Shown piece after piece: positions 16,205 to 24,403 of a stretch of 64,000 bases of DNA (positions are counted from its first letter, which is position 1; each line of letters begins with the position of its first letter). The notes under the pieces were generated by a model, which did not search any database, was not told the DNA's origin, and saw only the letters and a list, made by a program, of their open reading frames with translations. The stretch is from Actinophytocola oryzae (lineage in GTDB: Bacteria; Actinomycetota; Actinomycetes; Mycobacteriales; Pseudonocardiaceae): positions 248,001-312,000 of the forward strand of contig NZ_SOCP01000003.1 of the NCBI RefSeq assembly GCF_004364325.1, given 5' to 3'. The position numbers and the translations under genes were made by a program.

Positions 16205-19200
16205 TCATTCGGCGGGTGGTGTCCAGCCGACCTGGATCAGCATCGGGCCGCCCCTGCGGCGTACCAGCGTGCCCCGGCCGGGCGGCAGCGGCCCGGGACG
16301 CACGTCACCGAGGAGCACGCCCTCGTCACGGCTGCCGGACATGACGAGCCCCGGCGACCCCAGCTCCCGAAGCCGTTGCAGGACCGGGTCGAACATCCCC
16401 CGCGCCGCACCGCCACTACCACGCGCAACCACCACGTGCAGCCCGATGTCCCTGGCGTGCGGGAGGAACTCGATCAGGGCGCCGAGCGGGTGCACCAGCT
16501 TGCCGGGCGCGGCGACCAGCTCGTAGTCGTCGACGAACAGGAACAGCTCCCTGCCCTGCCACCAGTTCCGCTTCCGCAGCTGCTCCGGGGTCAGCCCGGG
16601 GCCGGGCAGCCGCGCACGCATGGCCGTCGCGATCTGGGTGACGAGGTCGTCGAGCACCGGCTCCGAACCCGCGTAGCCGAGCAGGTACTCCTCCGGCACC
16701 GCGCCGAGCAGGCCGCGCCGGTAGTCCACGACGATGATCCTGGCCTGCTCGGGCGTGTACCGGCGCACCACACCCGTCGCGATCGCCCGCAGTAACGTGG
16801 TCTTCCCGCACTCGACGTCCGCGAAGCCCAGGAAATGGGGCTCCGAGGCGAAGTCCAGGCCGACGGGTTCGAGGTCGGCCTCGCCGAGACCGACCGGGAC
16901 CAGGCGGCCGTCCATCTCGAGGATGTCCAGCGGGACCGTGCGCGGCAGCAGTCTCAGCTGGGGCGCAGGCGGTCCCTGCCACGCCGCGACGATCCGGCTC
17001 ACCATGTCCTTGGTACCCTCGCCGATGGTCTCCACCCGGTCGTCACCGTCCACGCGGGACAACACGCCCAGCATCTGCAGCCGCTCGGTCGTGATACCCC
17101 GGCCCGGCCGGTTCTGCGGGACGTTCTGCGCGGCCCGGCGGTCGATCATCGAGTCACCCGGGTCGCCGAGCCGCAGCTCCAGCCGCGTGCCCATGCTGTC
17201 ACGCAGCGGGGTGGGCATGTTCAGCCACCACGTCGTGGACACCAGTACGTGGATGCCGAACCCGAGGCCGCGCTGGGCGATGCGGGTGATCGTGTCCTCC
17301 AGGAAGTCGAACTCCTGGCGCACCACGGCCCAGTCGTCGATCACGAGGAACACGTCGCCGAACTCGCGGCCGTTCACCGGGTCCTCGACGAACTCGCCCC
17401 TGCGCTGGCGGAACGTGGCCACCGAGTCGATGCGCCGCTCGGCGAACAGCTGCTCCCGCGCGGCCAGCAGGCTCGCCACCTCGGCGACGACCCGCCTGCA
17501 CCGCTCGACGTCGCGCCGCACGGCGTAGCCGCTGACGTGCGGCAGCTCCGCGACCGGGCCCATCGCGCCGCCACCCATGTCCAGCAGGAAGAACTGTGCC
17601 TCGGCCGGTGTGTGGGTGAGGGCGAGCGAGCTGACGACGCCACGCAGGAACGTGCTCTTGCCGCTCTGCGGGGAGCCGATCAGCATCAGGTTGCCCGCCG
17701 CGCCGTTGAGGTCGAGCCACAGCGGGTCGCGGCGCTGCTCGAACGGCTTGTCCACAATGGCCACCGGCACGACGAGCCTGCCGTTGCCGGTCCAGCCCGC
17801 CGGGCAGAAGCCCCGCACAGGGTCCACCCCGAGCTGCGGGAGGAGCTGGTCGAGCGTCGGCGGCTCGGCCAGTGGCGGCAGCCAGATCTGGTGTGCGGCG
17901 GGGCCTTTGCCGATGAGCCTGGTCAGCATCGCGCTCATGATCGTCTCGCCGGTGCCGTGGGCCACCGAGATCGGCGCGGGCGGTTTGGGCGGCGCCGGGG
18001 GCAGGGGCACCTCCTGGAGGGTGAACGACAGCACCTGGCTGCCTGGCGACACCACGGTGTCCTGACCACTGGCTCTCGGCGGCAGCTCGCCGGACACGTA
18101 AGCGGTCTTGAGGCGCCGCATGGTGTCCGTGTCCGTCTTGAGGTAGGCCGAGCCCGGCACGGCGGGCAGCTGGTAGGCGTCCTGCACACCGAGCACGGCC
18201 CTGCTCTCCGACGCCGAGAACGTGCGCAGCGCGATCCGGTAGGACAGGTGCGCCTCGAGCCCACGCAGCCTGCCCTCCTCCAGTCGCTGCGACGCGAGCA
18301 GCAGGTGCACCGCGAGGCTGCGGCCCAGCCGTCCTATCTGGACGAAGAGGTCGATGAACTCCGGTCGCGCCGACAGCAGCTCGCTGAACTCGTCGATGAT
18401 CACCAGCAGTGCCGGCACGGGCGGGAGGTCCGCACCGGCGGCGCGGGCCCGCTCGTAGTCGCGGACCGACGCGAAGTTCCCGGCCGCACGCAGCAGCTCC
18501 TGCCGCCGCACCAGCTCGCCGTTGATCGCGTCGCCCATGCGGTCGACGAGCGTCAGGTCCTCGGCGAGGTTCGTGATCACCGCGCAGGTGTGGGGCAGGT
18601 CGGTCATGCCCGCGAACGTCGCGCCGCCCTTGAAGTCGATGAGCGCGAGGTTGAGCGTCTCGGACGAGTGCGTCACGGCGAGGCCGGTGACGAGCGTGCG
18701 CAACAGCTCGCTCTTGCCCGAGCCGGTGGCGCCGATGACCAGACCGTGCGGGCCCATGCCGTTCTCTGCCGACTCCTTCAGGTCAAGCTCGACCGGCTGG
18801 CCCTGCGGGTCGAGGCCGAGCGGCGTGCGCAAACGTTCGCGCGGCGCCCTCGGCCGCCAGGTGAGCGCGGTGTCGGTGTCCCTCGGGTCACCGAGGCCGA
18901 GCAGGCCGGCCAGCCCGAAAACCGTCGACAGTGGACTCTCCGGCGCGATCTCGCCAGAGCGGAAACGCGACGTGAGACCTCTCGCGACGACCTCGGCGCC
19001 CGCCGCGTCGAGGCGGTCCGGCACGCCGAGGAACCCGAGCCTCGCGCCGGACTCCGACTCGACGAGCATGCCGAGCCTGCCGTCTGCCAGGTGCAGGAAC
19101 AACGCGTCGGGCGACGGTTCCGCCGGCGCGGCCCGGGTGATCTCCACGATCGTCACGCCGTGCAGTCCGGTGGTCGCCGGGAGGCGGGTGGCGCCGTGCG

Positions 19201-20155
19201 TGCGACCACCGTCGACCACGACGACGAGGTGCGGCGCGTCGAACCCCATGCCGGCCTGGCGGGTGAACGGCGGCCGGGTGCCGAGGTCGTCGCCGAACAG
19301 CTCGGCCAGCTCGTCGAGGTCGCCCGCCACCAGGCGTGCCGGCCCGACCGCGTCGGTCTCCGTCGCGTGCACGGCGTGCGGCAGCCACTTGAGCCAGTCC
19401 CATGCCGCACGCCGGTCCGCCGCGACACACAGCCCGATCCGCAGGTCGGTGGGGGCGTGGAAGGTCACGGCCTGTGCCAGCAGGGCCCGCACGGCGTCGA
19501 GGACGGGCTCGCGCGGACCGCTGAGCCCGATGCACGCGAAGGCGCGCAGCGAGATGGCCACCGGCAGTGTCGGCACGGTCGAGTAGGCGCGGATGAAGTG
19601 GCGCAACGAGGTCGCCGACACCGGGTCGAGATCCTCCAGCGGCGCCGTGTGCGGCGGCCGAAGCGGGGTCGCGAGCCGCTGCGGGCCGCTGCCCACCCGC
19701 ACCTGCCCGAACCCCGGGTCGGACCGGCGCCGCTCCCACGGCGCACCCGCGAAGGTCCACAGGTCGGCCGGTTCCGGCTGCCCGAACGCGAGTGCGACCC
19801 GCTGGCGCTCGCCGACGTCGTAGACCTGCCTGCGCAGCCCGGAGAGGTAGCGCTGGTAGTCGCGGCGCTCCTCGTTGATCTTCGCCTTCGTCGCGTGCCT
19901 GCCGCCCGCCAGCGACATCGTGATCATGCCGATCATGACCAGCGCGAACAACCCGCCGAAGACGTAGGTCATCACGCCGCCGTTGCGTCCGATGTAGACG
20001 AACGACATGCCGCCCATGCCGAGCATCATCGGCACCATGAACATCATGTGCATCATGGCCTGAGGGTTGCCCTTCACCAGGCCTGGCGGCGACTCCAGCG
20101 CGATCTCGCCGGACGGCGGTTCCGGCGCGGGCGGACGGCGGGCATGCGTGGCCAT
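16205..20155 (-). CDS. eccC: Type VII secretion ATPase EccC (fused, three FtsK/SpoIIIE-type domains)
   Basis: Motor ATPase of the ESX system, 1316 aa from ATG 20155. Two N-terminal membrane helices (about residues 35-85, Met-rich) lead to three ATPase domains. The first has a canonical Walker A, GATGSGKSELLR (about 475), and Walker B VIIDEF. The second has GSPQSGKSTFLR (about 827). The third has a weakened loop, FADVECGKTTLLR (about 1113). EccCa and EccCb are fused in one chain, as in many non-mycobacterial ESX loci. It recognises WXG substrates through the C-terminal domain. It is divergent from a WXG100 gene across 102 bp and transcribed towards the esx genes. Confidence 0.96.
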   Translation of the reverse strand: MATHARRPPAPEPPSGEIALESPPGLVKGNPQAMMHMMFMVPMMLGMGGMSFVYIGRNGGVMTYVFGGLFALVMIGMITMSLAGGRHATKAKINEERRDYQRYLSGLRRQVYDVGERQRVALAFGQPEPADLWTFAGAPWERRRSDPGFGQVRVGSGPQRLATPLRPPHTAPLEDLDPVSATSLRHFIRAYSTVPTLPVAISLRAFACIGLSGPREPVLDAVRALLAQAVTFHAPTDLRIGLCVAADRRAAWDWLKWLPHAVHATETDAVGPARLVAGDLDELAELFGDDLGTRPPFTRQAGMGFDAPHLVVVVDGGRTHGATRLPATTGLHGVTIVEITRAAPAEPSPDALFLHLADGRLGMLVESESGARLGFLGVPDRLDAAGAEVVARGLTSRFRSGEIAPESPLSTVFGLAGLLGLGDPRDTDTALTWRPRAPRERLRTPLGLDPQGQPVELDLKESAENGMGPHGLVIGATGSGKSELLRTLVTGLAVTHSSETLNLALIDFKGGATFAGMTDLPHTCAVITNLAEDLTLVDRMGDAINGELVRRQELLRAAGNFASVRDYERARAAGADLPPVPALLVIIDEFSELLSARPEFIDLFVQIGRLGRSLAVHLLLASQRLEEGRLRGLEAHLSYRIALRTFSASESRAVLGVQDAYQLPAVPGSAYLKTDTDTMRRLKTAYVSGELPPRASGQDTVVSPGSQVLSFTLQEVPLPPAPPKPPAPISVAHGTGETIMSAMLTRLIGKGPAAHQIWLPPLAEPPTLDQLLPQLGVDPVRGFCPAGWTGNGRLVVPVAIVDKPFEQRRDPLWLDLNGAAGNLMLIGSPQSGKSTFLRGVVSSLALTHTPAEAQFFLLDMGGGAMGPVAELPHVSGYAVRRDVERCRRVVAEVASLLAAREQLFAERRIDSVATFRQRRGEFVEDPVNGREFGDVFLVIDDWAVVRQEFDFLEDTITRIAQRGLGFGIHVLVSTTWWLNMPTPLRDSMGTRLELRLGDPGDSMIDRRAAQNVPQNRPGRGITTERLQMLGVLSRVDGDDRVETIGEGTKDMVSRIVAAWQGPPAPQLRLLPRTVPLDILEMDGRLVPVGLGEADLEPVGLDFASEPHFLGFADVECGKTTLLRAIATGVVRRYTPEQARIIVVDYRRGLLGAVPEEYLLGYAGSEPVLDDLVTQIATAMRARLPGPGLTPEQLRKRNWWQGRELFLFVDDYELVAAPGKLVHPLGALIEFLPHARDIGLHVVVARGSGGAARGMFDPVLQRLRELGSPGLVMSGSRDEGVLLGDVRPGPLPPGRGTLVRRRGGPMLIQVGWTPPAE

Positions 20156-20257
20156 GTCCGGATGATGCCCAGCCCGCACCGTGGCGCGGGTGGGTAATTT
20201 TGCCGTCCGCACGCGCGGGCACGCCGCCATACCCTTCGCCGGGAACGGAGGTGTGGG

Positions 20258-20866
20258 ATGGGATTCGGCGAAGACAAGGTGTACTCGGTGGTCGACCAGG
20301 GCCACCAGTACCTCGACGAGGCGATCAGGAAGGTGACCGGCGACCCCGGTGAGCTGCGGGCCAAGGCCGACGAGTGCGGCAGGTGCGCGAGCGAGGTCGG
20401 GAGCACCGCCACGTCGACCGACCAGATCGCGAGCAACCTCGGCCAGACGTGGCGGGGCGAGGCGTACGACTCGTTCAACGGGGTCACCACCGACCTGACC
20501 AAGGAACTGATCGACGTGCTCAAGCAGAACCTCGAGCAGGAGAAGCAGCGGCTCGAGCAGGCGGCGCAGGCACTCGTGAGCGCGAAGAGCCAGGCACAGC
20601 AGCAGAAACAGAGCTTCGGGCAGCAGGCGCAGCAGATCATCCAGCAGATGCAGCAAGCCATCAAGGCGATCCAGGGGCTGCCGGACCCGCCGGTGTCACA
20701 GGGCATGAAGATGGCGATGATCGCCGCGGTCATCATGAAGGCGTTCATGGCCGCGATGCAGGCGAAGAACTCCGCCACGAAGGCCGCCGACTCGACGATG
20801 CAGGAGCTGAGCGGCACGCTCTCCTCGCTGTTCGGGCAGTCCGGCACCACCTCGGTCGCGGCGTAG
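20258..20866 (+). CDS. Long WXG100-like ESX protein
   Basis: 202 aa. Residues 1-110 form a WXG-type helical hairpin with the turn LGQTWRGEAYDSF. It continues into a strongly Gln-rich predicted coiled coil (QQQKQSFGQQAQQIIQQMQQ) and a C-terminal Met/Ala-rich hydrophobic helix (GMKMAMIAAVIMKAFMAAMQA), which could insert in a membrane. GGAGG 7-8 nt before ATG 20258 supports the start. It is divergent from eccC and 10 bp upstream of the YbaB-like gene, forming the eccD-side operon. It may be cargo or a structural adaptor. Confidence 0.82.
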   Translation: MGFGEDKVYSVVDQGHQYLDEAIRKVTGDPGELRAKADECGRCASEVGSTATSTDQIASNLGQTWRGEAYDSFNGVTTDLTKELIDVLKQNLEQEKQRLEQAAQALVSAKSQAQQQKQSFGQQAQQIIQQMQQAIKAIQGLPDPPVSQGMKMAMIAAVIMKAFMAAMQAKNSATKAADSTMQELSGTLSSLFGQSGTTSVAA

Positions 20867-20876
20867 GAGGTCCACG

Positions 20877-21203
20877 ATGGACAGTGCGGGTTTCACCGAC
20901 CCCGAGGTCGCGGAGATGGTCGAGCACCTCACCCGTCAGCAGGAGGAGATCGCCCAGGTCCAGCGATCCGTCGAGGCCATGCTCGTCAAGGGGTCCTCGC
21001 GCGGGCGTGAGGTGGTGGCGACCGTGCGCGGCACCGGCGAGCTGGCCGAGGTGTCGATCGACCCTGCCGCGCTGCGCCGTTTCGACGCCCACGACCTCGG
21101 CACGGTCGTGACCGAGGCCGTCAACGACGCGCGGCGGCGGCTCGCCAAGGCGTCAGAGGCACGGTTCGCGCCGCTGCTCGCGGTGGCGGACCGGTTGGCG
21201 TGA
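20877..21203 (+). CDS. YbaB/EbfC-family nucleoid-associated-type protein
   Basis: 108 aa with the YbaB layout: an N-terminal helix rich in Glu/Gln (DPEVAEMVEHLTRQQEEIAQVQ), a central beta sheet (GREVVATVRGTGELAEVSID) and a C-terminal helix (VTEAVNDARRRLAKASEARF). YbaB proteins bind DNA as dimers, and in actinobacterial ESX loci similar EspL-like proteins occur beside secretion genes. It lies between a WXG100 gene and eccD with 4-10 bp gaps, so it is cotranscribed with them. It may act as a chaperone-like partner rather than a DNA binder; that is inference. Confidence 0.82.
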   Translation: MDSAGFTDPEVAEMVEHLTRQQEEIAQVQRSVEAMLVKGSSRGREVVATVRGTGELAEVSIDPAALRRFDAHDLGTVVTEAVNDARRRLAKASEARFAPLLAVADRLA

Positions 21204-21207
21204 CGCG

Positions 21208-22605
21208 ATGTCGATGACCGTTCCCACGGCCGTGCCGACCTCCGGGCTGCGGCGGGTCACGGTGGTGGCGCCGAGGGCCAGGATGGACGTGGCGCTTCCC
21301 GTGCAGTGCACGCTCGCCGAGCTGATCCCGCAGCTGGTCCGGCTGGCGGGTGCGCCGGTCCGCCCCGGCCCGGACGGCACCGGCTGGGCGCTGTCCCGCG
21401 TCGGCGGCCCACCGCTGCCGCCGGGGCTGACCGTGGCCGCGGCTTCCCTGTCCGACGGCGAGGTCCTGTACCTGTCCGCGCGGATCGGGCCCGCCACACC
21501 GCTGCTGTTCGACGACGTCGTCGACGCGATCGCGAGCGCCGCGCGGACCAGGCGCGGCGCGTGGCGCCCGACCGTCGGGCGGCGTCTCGCGCTCGTGTCG
21601 GCCGGTGTGCTCTTCGCCGGCATGACGGCGATCCTGCTCACCGCGTTGTCCGGCACGGCACAGGCACCGGTCGGGGCCGGGATCGTCGCCGTGGTGCTGC
21701 TGGTCGCCGGGCTCGCGCTGGCGCGGGCTTACGGGGACCTGCCCGCGGCCTGCGCGTGTGCGGGCGCGGGGACGGCGGCGGCGCTCGCGGGCGGGCTCAC
21801 CGCGCTGGCGCCGCACTCCGTCTGGCCGGTCACCGCGGAGTCGCTCGCCGTGGGGCTCGCGGCGACGACGCTGCACGCGGTGCTGGCGGCCGTGGTCGTG
21901 CACCGGCACGTGTGGTTCGTGGCGGTCGCGGTGGCGGCCGGTGCGGGCACGCTGGTCACGACGAGCGTGCTGCTGTTCGACGCGCGTCCGGCGAGTGCGG
22001 CGGCGATCGCGGCGACGCTGCTCACCGCGGTCACGGCACTCGCGCCGTTGGTCTCACTGCGGATGGCGGGGCTGCCGCTGCCGAACGTGCCGGAGGACAT
22101 GGACGCCTTCCGCGCGGACGAGCGGCCCGCGCTGGGCTCCGAGGTGCTCGGCGTGACGTCGACCGCGGCCCGGCTGCTCAGCGGGCTGGTGACGGCGCTG
22201 GGGGTCGCGGCGGCCGGGTGCTGTGCCGTGGTGCTCGGGAACGCGTCGCCGTGGTCGGCCGTGCTGGTCGGGCTCATCGGCGTCGCGTGGCTGCTGCGGT
22301 CCCGCGCCTACGCGGCGGCGGCACAGCGGGTGTCGCTGGTCGTGGTGGGGCTCGTCGTGCTGACCGGGCTCGGTGTCCGCGTCGCGGCCACGGTCGGCGA
22401 CGAGTGGCTGTTCACGCTCACCTCGCTGCTGGCGGTGGCCGGCGGGTTGTGCGTGGTGTACGCGGGACGCGTCGTGCGGCAGGAGAACTCGCCGTTCCGC
22501 GCGCGGTGGCTCGACATCCTCGAGTACGTCGTGCTGATCTCGCTGCTCCCGGTCACGGCCGCGATGCTCGACATCTACAACGCGGTCCGGGACGCGGTCA
22601 GCTGA
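21208..22605 (+). CDS. eccD: Type VII secretion integral membrane protein EccD
   Basis: Multi-spanning channel component of ESX. Residues 1-95 form the ubiquitin-like domain (RVTVVAPRARMDVALPVQCTLAELIPQLVRLAG as separate short strands and a helix, ending EVLYLSAR). It is followed by about 11 membrane helices, starting LALVSAGVLFAGMTAILLT and ending ILEYVVLISLLPVTAAMLDI. The length (465 aa) is standard. The stop codon TGA (22603-22605) touches the first base of a 15-bp terminator-like hairpin. It is the last gene of the rightward half of the ESX locus. Confidence 0.93.
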   Translation: MSMTVPTAVPTSGLRRVTVVAPRARMDVALPVQCTLAELIPQLVRLAGAPVRPGPDGTGWALSRVGGPPLPPGLTVAAASLSDGEVLYLSARIGPATPLLFDDVVDAIASAARTRRGAWRPTVGRRLALVSAGVLFAGMTAILLTALSGTAQAPVGAGIVAVVLLVAGLALARAYGDLPAACACAGAGTAAALAGGLTALAPHSVWPVTAESLAVGLAATTLHAVLAAVVVHRHVWFVAVAVAAGAGTLVTTSVLLFDARPASAAAIAATLLTAVTALAPLVSLRMAGLPLPNVPEDMDAFRADERPALGSEVLGVTSTAARLLSGLVTALGVAAAGCCAVVLGNASPWSAVLVGLIGVAWLLRSRAYAAAAQRVSLVVVGLVVLTGLGVRVAATVGDEWLFTLTSLLAVAGGLCVVYAGRVVRQENSPFRARWLDILEYVVLISLLPVTAAMLDIYNAVRDAVS

Positions 22606-22646
22606 GTGGCCTACTGGCTCAGCCACGAAGCCAGTAGGCCACTTTT
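22605..22646. terminator. Hairpin terminator between eccD and the chitinase gene
   Basis: A perfect 15-bp stem, AGTGGCCTACTGGCT (22605-22619) with AGCCAGTAGGCCACT (22629-22643), a 9-nt loop and a following TTTT on the plus strand. It ends transcription from eccD and lies just past the end of the convergent chitinase gene. Confidence 0.85.
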
Positions 22647-22668
22647 CCTCAGGTGCCGGCCCTCATGA

Positions 22669-24072
22669 TCAGGCCGGGAGGCGCCACACCTGGTTGCTGC
22701 TGGCGAAACAGTCCCAGATCTGCAGGCGCGTGGCGTCCGCGGAGCTGTTGCCCGTCGCGTCGAGGCAGCGGCCCGAGGTCGGGTTGCGCAGCGTGCCGTT
22801 GGACTGTGCCTGCCAGACCTGCGCGCCGGTCCCGTTGCAGTCGTACAGCTGCACGACCGTCCCGTTGGCCGTGCCCGCCGCGGCGATGTCCATGCACTTG
22901 CCCAGCGCACGCAGCGTGCCGTCCGAGCTGACCGTCCAGCTCTGCGCGTTGGTGCCGTTGCACGTGTACAGCTGGATCGCGGCGCCGTTGGCGCTGCTCG
23001 CGGCCGCGACGTCGACGCACTTGCCCGCGATGCCGGTGATCGGGCCGGTGCGCCCGGTCGGCGGGTTCCCGCCGCCACCGGTCGCGGTCTCGTAGATCGC
23101 GCTCACGAGCGACGTGCTTCCGGTCGTGTCCTGGGACAGCTCCCAGTTCATCATGCCGCCCGCGTTGGCCATCGCCCACTGGGTCTTGCGCTTGATCGTG
23201 GGAATGCCGTTGTAGCACTGCTGGGCGCCGTTGGCGGTCGTACAGTCGCGGTTGGCGTTGGCCGGGTCCATGGCCACGAGCTGGGAGTAGGTCAGGTAGC
23301 CGGGGCGGCTGTAGAACGGCACGCCCAGCACCGTCTTGTTGGCCGGCAGACCGCGGCCCTTCCAGAAGTTCGCCGAGGCGATCGACCAGTCGTAGTTCGC
23401 GTGCGGGCTGCCGCCGTCGTAGGCCATGATGTTCAGCCAGTCCACGTAGCCGAACACGGCGGGCTGCACGCCGTTCGCCGTGCCGCCCTCGGACACGACG
23501 GCCGCGGTCAGCAGCTTGCCCTGGCCGTGCAGCGTGTTGCTGAGCTGCTGCATCAGCGCGGTGTAGTTGTTGCCGGAGGTGCCCGGGTCGGGGTACTCCC
23601 AGTCGATGTCGACACCGTCGAGGCCGTACTGGTTCAGCACGCTCACCACGCTGTTGACGAACGTGGTGCGTGAGCCCGAGTTGGCCGCGAGTGCCTCGAA
23701 CGCGGAGTCGTTGCCGTCGTTCCAGCCGCCGATCGACAGCGAGACCTTGACGCCGTTGCTGTGACCGAGGCTCACCAGCGACGACAGCTTCCCGCCGTCT
23801 GGCACACCCTGCAGCGTGCCGTTGGAGTTCGGCAGTACGAAGGCGTAGTTGATGTGCGTCAGCTTGCTGTACTGGACGCTGTTGACGCTCCCGGCCCACG
23901 ACGGCATGTACCCGATGCTGCGAAAGCCGTTCGGGAGTGCGGCTGCGGCCGACGGTGCGGCGGCTGCGACGGTCGGTGTTGCGGCTGCGAAGGCGAGACC
24001 GGTGGCGACGGTCGTCGCGGCGAGCGCGGCCGCACCCCACCGGCGCCGTCGCCGGGAGAGGTAAGCGGACAT
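22669..24072 (-). CDS. Secreted GH18 chitinase with C-terminal ricin-type lectin domain
   Basis: Hydrolyses beta-1,4-linked GlcNAc in chitin. The N-terminus from ATG 24072 is a basic signal peptide (SRRRRRWGAAALAATTVATG...AAAA). The GH18 barrel follows, with KVSLSIGGWND (SxGG motif) and the catalytic DGVDIDWEYP (DxxDxDxE, about residues 153-162), then MAYD. The C-terminal third (GKCVDVAAASSANGAAIQLY and two similar units ending NQVWRLP) is a beta-trefoil ricin B/CBM13 domain with repeated QxW. A GGAAGGAA ribosome site supports the start. A DasR-like site lies about 135 bp upstream, linking expression to GlcNAc. Confidence 0.95.
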   Translation of the reverse strand: MSAYLSRRRRRWGAAALAATTVATGLAFAAATPTVAAAAPSAAAALPNGFRSIGYMPSWAGSVNSVQYSKLTHINYAFVLPNSNGTLQGVPDGGKLSSLVSLGHSNGVKVSLSIGGWNDGNDSAFEALAANSGSRTTFVNSVVSVLNQYGLDGVDIDWEYPDPGTSGNNYTALMQQLSNTLHGQGKLLTAAVVSEGGTANGVQPAVFGYVDWLNIMAYDGGSPHANYDWSIASANFWKGRGLPANKTVLGVPFYSRPGYLTYSQLVAMDPANANRDCTTANGAQQCYNGIPTIKRKTQWAMANAGGMMNWELSQDTTGSTSLVSAIYETATGGGGNPPTGRTGPITGIAGKCVDVAAASSANGAAIQLYTCNGTNAQSWTVSSDGTLRALGKCMDIAAAGTANGTVVQLYDCNGTGAQVWQAQSNGTLRNPTSGRCLDATGNSSADATRLQIWDCFASSNQVWRLPA

Positions 24073-24154
24073 GAGTGTTTCCTTCCGAGACAGGGAGAAG
24101 GCTCGCTCAGTGAACCCCCGTCGGCGAGGCACAGTCAATAGTGGACGCGTTAAT

Positions 24155-24189
24155 GGTTGAACCAATTTGCAAACGTTGGTTAGTCAACC
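24155..24189. promoter_or_regulatory. Imperfect inverted repeat in the chitinase promoter region
   Basis: GGTTGAACCAA (24155-24165) faces TTGGTTAGTCAACC (24176-24189), an interrupted inverted repeat in AT-rich DNA about 83-117 bp upstream of the chitinase start. It may be a second regulator site or overlap the promoter. The remaining bases of the 24073-24403 gap hold the DasR-like site and a degenerate dispersed repeat; no gene is seen there. Confidence 0.4.
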
Positions 24190-24205
24190 TTCCAAACCTT
24201 GCCCT

Positions 24206-24221
24206 CCTGGTCTAGACCGGT
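24206..24221. promoter_or_regulatory. DasR-responsive element (dre)-like operator
   Basis: The sequence CCTGGTCTAGACCGGT contains TGGTCTAGACC, matching the known Streptomyces dre consensus (A[G/C]TGGTCTAGACCA[G/C]T) at nearly all core positions. DasR is a GntR-family repressor released by glucosamine-6-phosphate that controls chitinase genes. The site lies between the divergent chitinase and polygalacturonase genes. DasR itself is not in the window. Confidence 0.75.
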
Positions 24222-24261
24222 TAAGATGCTGGACACCCCCGACCGGGTGCGCTGGGGGATG

Positions 24262-24303
24262 CCTTCGCTCACGGCGTTACGAAGGACTCCTTCAGTGCAC
24301 TGG
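24262..24303. repeat. Degenerate copy of the dispersed palindromic repeat
   Basis: GAAGGACTCCTTCAGTGCAC at 24281-24300 matches the family core with one centre change (ACT for ACG), followed by TGGG as at other copies. A decayed second core (gatgccttcgc) precedes it with the typical CGGCGTTAC linker. It lies about 100 bp upstream of the polygalacturonase start. Confidence 0.75.
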
Positions 24304-24403
24304 GCCGTCGGCGGGTTTCGAGGGCATTGCGCCGCGTCCCCAGCTGAGGTACGCCTGGATCGGCCGTTTCTCCCTGCAGCGCCGAAACTCTCGGAGGCTC
24401 GCG

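Noticed and set aside
16835..20197. A 1120-codon open frame antisense to eccC
   Set aside because: Low-complexity Arg/His-rich translation without motifs; eccC on the other strand is unmistakable.
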